Source: Bacteroidia bacterium (GTDB taxonomy: Bacteria; Bacteroidota; Bacteroidia; Bacteroidales; UBA12481). From it: a stretch of 9,872 nt of DNA. The position numbers were made by a program, and so were the translations under genes. Location of the stretch: NCBI GenBank assembly GCA_026391235.1, contig JAPLDV010000562.1, forward strand, positions 1 to 9,872. Direction: 5' to 3'. The notes under the pieces are model-generated. The model did no database searches, was not told the origin of the DNA, and saw nothing but the letters and a program-made list of their open reading frames with translations. Of this stretch, positions 6,159 through 9,872 are shown one piece after another. Each line of letters opens with the position of its first letter. Within the stretch, counting starts at the first letter, position 1.

Positions 6159-7151
6159 ATGTCTACGGTAAGTTTTATTGATTATGTAAAGATCTTCACC
6201 CGTTCCGGCAGGGGCGGTGCAGGATCGGCCCACCTGAAACGGGTGAAATACAACCCGAAGGCCGGTCCCGATGGGGGTGACGGGGGCCGGGGAGGTCATG
6301 TGATCCTGCGTGCCAACCGCCAGTTGTGGACACTTTTGCATCTGAAATATAATCGTCATGTTTTCGCTAAAGATGGGACCGATGGAAGTAAGGACCAAAA
6401 AACCGGTGCCCAGGGCGATGATGTCTATATTGATGTACCCCTTGGTACCATTGCCCGCGACGGAGAAACCGATGAGTTCCTGATGGAAATCACCGAAGCC
6501 GGTGATGAGAAAATACTGGTCAGAGGAGGCCGCGGCGGTCTGGGTAATGTCAACTTCAAATCGGCAACTAACCAGACTCCCCGCTATGCACAACCGGGCG
6601 AGCCCCGCATTGAGGGATCAATCATTCTGGAACTCAAGATTCTGGCAGATGTTGGCCTCGTGGGGTTCCCGAACGCCGGTAAATCCACCCTCCTGTCGGT
6701 GGTCACTGCTGCCAAACCGAAGATCGGAGAATATGCCTTTACCACGCTCACACCAAACCTGGGCATCGTGGAATATCGCGACAACTTGTCTTTTGTTATG
6801 GCAGATATCCCGGGAATCATCGAAGGTGCGCATGAGGGTAAAGGATTGGGCTTAAGATTCCTGCGTCATATCGAACGAAACCCTGTTCTCCTTTTTATTG
6901 TTCCTTCCGATAGTAAAAATATCCGGGAGGAATTTAATATTCTGGTCAATGAACTCGAGCAATACAATCCTGAATTACTTGATAAAAAGCGAGTTCTGGG
7001 GATTTCCAAATCGGATATGCTGGATAAGGAACTTATGCAGGAAATCCGCACAGATCTCCCGGATGTTCCTTATGTTTTCTTTTCATCACTCACGCACACT
7101 AATCTTGATAAACTTAAAGACCTGGTATGGAAGGTTCTCCATAACGATTAG
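6159..7151 (+). CDS. obgE: Obg/CgtA family GTPase
   Basis: Obg is a large-subunit ribosome assembly GTPase that also binds ppGpp; it is cytosolic and usually essential. The 330 residues hold the Gly-rich Obg domain (about 1-158), with [10 protein letters not shown] (16-25) and [11 protein letters not shown] (36-46) plus RGGRGGLGN (122-130). The G domain follows: G1 GFPNAGKST (169-177), switch I around FTTLTPN (194-200), G3 DIPGIIEGA (216-224), and G4 written S-K-S-D (283-286) instead of N-K-x-D. To my knowledge Ser for Asn here is usual in Bacteroidota Obg. The C-terminus is short, without the variable domain of longer Obg proteins. ATG 6159 gives the expected MSxxxFIDYVKI start. It ends 3 nt before the PAP2 gene. 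Confidence 0.97.
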   Translation: MSTVSFIDYVKIFTRSGRGGAGSAHLKRVKYNPKAGPDGGDGGRGGHVILRANRQLWTLLHLKYNRHVFAKDGTDGSKDQKTGAQGDDVYIDVPLGTIARDGETDEFLMEITEAGDEKILVRGGRGGLGNVNFKSATNQTPRYAQPGEPRIEGSIILELKILADVGLVGFPNAGKSTLLSVVTAAKPKIGEYAFTTLTPNLGIVEYRDNLSFVMADIPGIIEGAHEGKGLGLRFLRHIERNPVLLFIVPSDSKNIREEFNILVNELEQYNPELLDKKRVLGISKSDMLDKELMQEIRTDLPDVPYVFFSSLTHTNLDKLKDLVWKVLHND

Positions 7152-7154
7152 CAC

Positions 7155-7739
7155 ATGATCGAAAAACTGATTAGTCTGGATAAAAAGATATTCCTGGCAC
7201 TGAACCATTTTGCGGCACCAGGTTTGGATCCCGTCATGAGATTCCTCAGCGGGCCGGTTCCCTGGCTTATTTTTCTCATCGCTTTTCTGATCATCTTATG
7301 GAAGAAACCCTGGCTTCAGTATCGAAAACGTTACCTGATCATGCTCGGCAGCATGATTCTGGCGTATGTAATCAGTGAACAATCATCTGTTCATTTATTT
7401 AAGGAGGTATTCCTGCGGCTCCGCCCATGCCACGAGCCTTCATTAGCCGGACAGGTGCGCCTGGTTGCCAATCATTGCGGCGGGCAATTCGGCTTCGTTT
7501 CAACCCATGCTGCAAACTCTTTTAACCTTGCTCTTCTGTCGGCACTCCTGATACATCGCAGATGGTTCACTATCAGTGTGTTTGCCTGGGCGGTCGTGGT
7601 CAGCTACAGCCGCATCTATCTCGGGGTCCACTATCCTGGCGATATCCTCGGCGGAATGGTCCTGGGGTTGCTCATCGGAACTGCTTCCTTCGGAGTTGCC
7701 CGCAAATTATTGAGCCGTGAACAGCGTAAAGATGGTTAA
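7155..7739 (+). CDS. PAP2-family membrane phosphatase
   Basis: This is an integral inner-membrane phosphatase of the PAP2/PgpB superfamily. Members remove phosphate from lipid (pyro)phosphates such as phosphatidylglycerophosphate, phosphatidate or undecaprenyl pyrophosphate; the substrate here cannot be told. The three PAP2 motifs are complete. They are Lys83 with Arg90-Pro91 (KxxxxxxRP), Ser116-Thr-His118 in place of the more usual PSGH, and Ser152-Arg153 with His159 and Asp163 (SRxxxxxHxxxD). His118 and His159 would be the catalytic pair. About five or six membrane helices are visible, at roughly 35-48, 61-78, 122-134, 137-151 and 164-178. At 194 residues it is a normal single-domain length. 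It starts 3 nt after obgE, indicating co-transcription. Confidence 0.92.
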   Translation: MIEKLISLDKKIFLALNHFAAPGLDPVMRFLSGPVPWLIFLIAFLIILWKKPWLQYRKRYLIMLGSMILAYVISEQSSVHLFKEVFLRLRPCHEPSLAGQVRLVANHCGGQFGFVSTHAANSFNLALLSALLIHRRWFTISVFAWAVVVSYSRIYLGVHYPGDILGGMVLGLLIGTASFGVARKLLSREQRKDG

Positions 7740-7767
7740 GACTGTTAAGAAAGACAGAGCACCAATT

Positions 7768-7855
7768 GGCACATTGGCACATTGGCACATTGGCACATTA
7801 GCACATTAGCACATTAGCATATTAGCATATTAGCATATTAGCATATTAGCATATT
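7768..7855. repeat. 11-copy 8-bp tandem repeat with ordered variants (GGCACATT, AGCACATT, AGCATATT)
   Basis: There are eleven perfect 8-bp units in a row: four GGCACATT (7768-7799), two AGCACATT (7800-7815) and five AGCATATT (7816-7855). A partial ACCAATT precedes the array. Each variant forms one block and differs from the previous by one transition (G to A, then C to T), so the array becomes more AT-rich toward the next gene. It ends 6 bp before the ATG at 7862, so it makes up nearly the whole leader of that gene. No spacers are present, which rules out CRISPR. Confidence 0.9.
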
Positions 7856-7861
7856 AAGAAA

Positions 7862-8701
7862 ATGAGCCAAATCAGATCACTTCGGGTAACCACTTTCCCA
7901 AAAGACGAAGATTCCGAATCCTTTACAAGTCAGATCGTTCATTACGACCGGGCAGGAAATGAGATTGCCCGGTACGATTACCACGGTCGTGATGAGTTTG
8001 AATCCAAAGTCGAAACCAAATTCAACGAAAAAAATCACGTGATTGAAGTGACCACTTACCTGGATGAGCATGAAATTGCCGAACGAAAGGTATATATCCG
8101 AAATAATGATGGTCAGGTCGAACAAGTGAATATCGAGTTTACCGATGGGTCGGTTTCGGTTCAAACGATCGTAAGGGATATCGAAAACAATACCGAGAAT
8201 TGGGTCGAAAGGGACGAGGATGATGAATTGGAATCCCGCGAGTTCCTGAAATTCAATGCAGAAGGAAAGCTTATCCTGCGGGAATTGTATGATTTCAATG
8301 ATAAGCTCACTGAAGCCTTTGAATATGAATACAATCCGGATGGAGGAATGTCGATTCGCAGGCATCTGGATGAACGTTACAAATTGATACTGGAAACAGA
8401 ATTCAAATACTCTGAAACCGGATTGCTTCTTTTACGGGTCAGCCGCAACCGGCGTGGGGATCTGTCCGATTTTCTGAAAATCGAATACAATGAAAACGGA
8501 CAGGTTATCCGCCAATCATTTTCAGGCAAATATACTTTCGTTTATGAATATGATGATCAAGGCAATGCAGTGGTGGAAGAGGAATATACCGGAGATACGA
8601 TGGATAACCGCATCACATCTGAATACAACTCAAATAACAGGATCATTCTTGAAGATCAGTTAAAATTCATCAAAAGCTTTGAATATGAGTATTATGATTA
8701 G
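7862..8701 (+). CDS. Hypothetical acidic protein with YD/RHS-like repeats, no signal peptide
   Basis: The 279-residue protein is rich in Asp, Glu, Tyr and Asn. It repeats a loose unit of about 20 residues: an aromatic-containing strand, then N/D-x-x-G or a similar turn, then another strand. Clear examples are HYDRAGNEIARY (near 27-38), KFNAEGKLILREL, YNPDGGMSIRR, EYNENGQVIRQ, YDDQGNAVVEE and EYNSNNRIILED. This resembles the YD/RHS-repeat beta-hairpin series, yet there is no secretion signal, toxin domain, RHS core motif or membrane segment, so it is probably cytoplasmic. I do not recognise a specific family and assign no function. The start ATG 7862 lies 6 bp after an 8-bp tandem array and has an A-rich AAGAAA rather than a Shine-Dalgarno. 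The dioxygenase gene follows almost directly. Confidence 0.75.
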   Translation: MSQIRSLRVTTFPKDEDSESFTSQIVHYDRAGNEIARYDYHGRDEFESKVETKFNEKNHVIEVTTYLDEHEIAERKVYIRNNDGQVEQVNIEFTDGSVSVQTIVRDIENNTENWVERDEDDELESREFLKFNAEGKLILRELYDFNDKLTEAFEYEYNPDGGMSIRRHLDERYKLILETEFKYSETGLLLLRVSRNRRGDLSDFLKIEYNENGQVIRQSFSGKYTFVYEYDDQGNAVVEEEYTGDTMDNRITSEYNSNNRIILEDQLKFIKSFEYEYYD

Positions 8702-8712
8702 CAGTGGCTGTC

Positions 8713-9540
8713 ATGAATCTGAATGAACTAAATAAAATAACTGATCCTCTGAACCTTACGGAATTAATGCCCGTGCTGTTCCTGGGTCATGGCAGTCCGA
8801 TGAATGCCATCGAAGACAATGAGTTTTCAAAAGGTTGGAAGGAGATCGGGAGACCTTTACCAAGACCCAGTGCAATCTTATGTATATCTGCTCATTGGGA
8901 AACCAGAGGAACCTTGGTAACTGTTATGGAGAAGCCTGCGACGATACATGATTTTGGGGGATTCCCTCAGGAATTGTTCAATGTTCAATATCCTGCACCC
9001 GGTAGTCCGCAGCTTGCCCGCCAGGTGAAAAGTTCTGTAGCGAAGGCCGATGTCGGGCTGGATGAAAAATGGGGCCTCGATCATGGCGCCTGGAGCATTC
9101 TTAACCATCTATATCCAAAAGCGGATATACCTGTTGTACAATTGAGCCTTGATTATACGCAGACTCCTCAGTATCATTATGATCTGGCCAGGGAATTGTC
9201 AGGTTTGCGTAACAGGAGCATTCTGATCATCGGAAGCGGCAATATGGTTCACAACTTGCGGATGGTGGCCTGGGATAAGATCCGGGAACCCGAATTCGGT
9301 TTCGACTGGGCCATTGATGCCAGCGAAAAGATGAAGCAGTTCATTCTGTCCGGCGATCATAAATCATTGATCAACTATCAGTCGCAGGGCAAATTTTTTA
9401 ACCTGGCCATCCCCACCCCGGATCATTACCTGCCACTTCTCTATGCTCTTGCACTTCAGGAAAAGGACGAAACACTATCACTATTCAATGACAAAGCGGT
9501 TATGGGGTCGTTAACGATGACATCGGTGAAGATAGGCTAG
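8713..9540 (+). CDS. ygiD: YgiD-type extradiol dioxygenase (LigB superfamily, 4,5-DOPA dioxygenase-like)
   Basis: This is a class III (LigB-fold) extradiol ring-cleavage dioxygenase of the YgiD/DODA group. Characterised members cleave DOPA; the natural bacterial substrate is uncertain. Numbered from ATG 8713 (275 aa), the metal-site histidines are visible: LFLGHGSP with His26, ISAHWE with His61, and a His in TPDHYLP (238). GLDHGAW (His124) and GSGNMVHN (His180) are the other conserved catalytic-region segments, and FGGFPQELFNVQYPAPG is the family signature near 81-97. A GTG at 8704 in frame would add Met-Ala-Val; ATG 8713 is preferred because relatives begin MNLxxLNK. The gene begins 2-11 nt after the YD-like gene and ends tail-to-tail with the epimerase gene, sharing CTAG. 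Confidence 0.9.
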   Translation: MNLNELNKITDPLNLTELMPVLFLGHGSPMNAIEDNEFSKGWKEIGRPLPRPSAILCISAHWETRGTLVTVMEKPATIHDFGGFPQELFNVQYPAPGSPQLARQVKSSVAKADVGLDEKWGLDHGAWSILNHLYPKADIPVVQLSLDYTQTPQYHYDLARELSGLRNRSILIIGSGNMVHNLRMVAWDKIREPEFGFDWAIDASEKMKQFILSGDHKSLINYQSQGKFFNLAIPTPDHYLPLLYALALQEKDETLSLFNDKAVMGSLTMTSVKIG

Positions 9541-9872
9541 CCTGTATTTTGAAGGAAGAATTTAGCTCCCAATCCTATCCCCTCCGGAATCTCCACCGAG
9601 CCTCCCGGGCCATATCTGATCCCACCGGTAACCGGGTCCTCTTCCAGCATGAGCGGGGTATCGAAATCACACCAGTAAACGCAACCGGATGACAATGCCA
9701 GATGAGCGGAGGCGGTGAATCCAAGTCTTGATTCAATAAAGCCGCCGATTTGAACTTTCATACCTGATTTTTCGGCTATCCGGATCATTTTCTTTGCATT
9801 AAACATACCTCCTGATTTCCCCAACTTGATATTCACATAATCGCAGGCATCTAAACTGATCAGCCTTTCGAG
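9537..9872 (-). CDS. Dipeptide epimerase (enolase superfamily), C-terminal part, cut by window edge
   Basis: An open frame enters from the right edge and ends at TAG (9539-9537), giving the last 111 residues. It is the C-terminal barrel part of an L-Ala-D/L-Glu-type epimerase of the enolase superfamily. DYVNIKLGKSGG (11-22 of the visible part) carries the strand with the second catalytic Lys. GFIESRLGFTASAHLA is the later metal-site and substrate loop. CDFDTPLML contains the D-x-D motif that binds the amino end of the dipeptide. It closes with the usual GxGxE-like tail. Such enzymes act in reuse of murein peptides; the exact dipeptide cannot be told. A GTG at 9836 could be mistaken for a start, but upstream codons (LERLISLDAC) belong to the same domain. 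It converges on ygiD with a 4-bp overlap. Confidence 0.88.
   Translation of the reverse strand, partial: LERLISLDACDYVNIKLGKSGGMFNAKKMIRIAEKSGMKVQIGGFIESRLGFTASAHLALSSGCVYWCDFDTPLMLEEDPVTGGIRYGPGGSVEIPEGIGLGAKFFLQNTG

Noticed and set aside
7401..7408. AAGGAGGT-like sequence resembling a strong Shine-Dalgarno site
   Set aside because: It codes for residues near Lys83-Glu-Val in the PAP2 protein, no gene starts after it, and the genes here do not use Shine-Dalgarno sequences.
7768..7855. CRISPR array
   Set aside because: Units are 8 bp and contiguous with no spacers.
8704..8712. GTG 8704 as ygiD start
   Set aside because: It adds only Met-Ala-Val; ATG 8713 matches the N-terminus of relatives. 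The GTG cannot be fully excluded.
9537..9836. Treating GTG 9836 as the start of a 99-residue protein
   Set aside because: The frame is open to the window edge and the residues upstream belong to the same enolase-superfamily barrel, so it is a partial gene.

Overview
The window looks like an ordinary chromosomal stretch from a member of the Bacteroidota, probably an environmental Bacteroidales-like lineage. The support is: no Shine-Dalgarno sequence in front of the starts; a perfect Bacteroidota -7 box (TAnnTTTG) at 936-943 on the minus strand; lineage-typical proteins (a FISUMP lipoprotein, paired outer-membrane barrel proteins, PAP2 with an STH motif, Obg with SKSD); and an hpt-adk-obgE cluster. 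Genus cannot be judged from sequence alone.

Layout. Positions 1-906 (minus) hold most of a lipoprotein with a PKD-like domain and a Fibrobacter-type major paralogous (FISUMP) domain, cut by the window edge. Positions 907-1202 have no gene, but carry a promoter, two sets of short tandem units and a pair of GC-rich hairpins. A minus-strand block follows, in transcription order purE (4679-4167), a 251-aa exported barrel-like protein (4107-3352), a broken GxxExxY gene (3277-2906) and a 564-aa exported barrel-like protein (2897-1203). The GxxExxY gene and a 10-bp tandem repeat look inserted between two genes that otherwise look like a pair. The GxxExxY reading frame is whole except for one in-frame TAG.

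The plus-strand block diverges from purE: hpt, adk, obgE, a PAP2 membrane phosphatase, an acidic YD-repeat-like protein without signal peptide, and a YgiD-type extradiol dioxygenase. It ends tail-to-tail against a partial dipeptide epimerase gene (minus, running off the right edge), the two stops sharing one CTAG. Functionally the centre is purine metabolism: PurE acts in de novo IMP synthesis, Hpt in salvage, Adk balances adenylates, and Obg is a guanine-nucleotide-binding ribosome-assembly GTPase.

The most unusual aspect is intergenic. Almost every larger gap holds a different family of short repeats: a purine-rich 7-mer and an 8-mer (951-1206), a 10-mer (3281-3333), a G-rich hairpin element (5286-5319), inverted 7-mer arrays around an A-rich spacer (5911-6129), and an 11-copy 8-mer with ordered variants (7768-7855). 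I found no tRNA, rRNA, CRISPR array, insertion sequence or prophage. I see no clear undescribed defence or mobile system. The best candidates for something new are the repeat-linked GxxExxY module and the inverted heptamer element.
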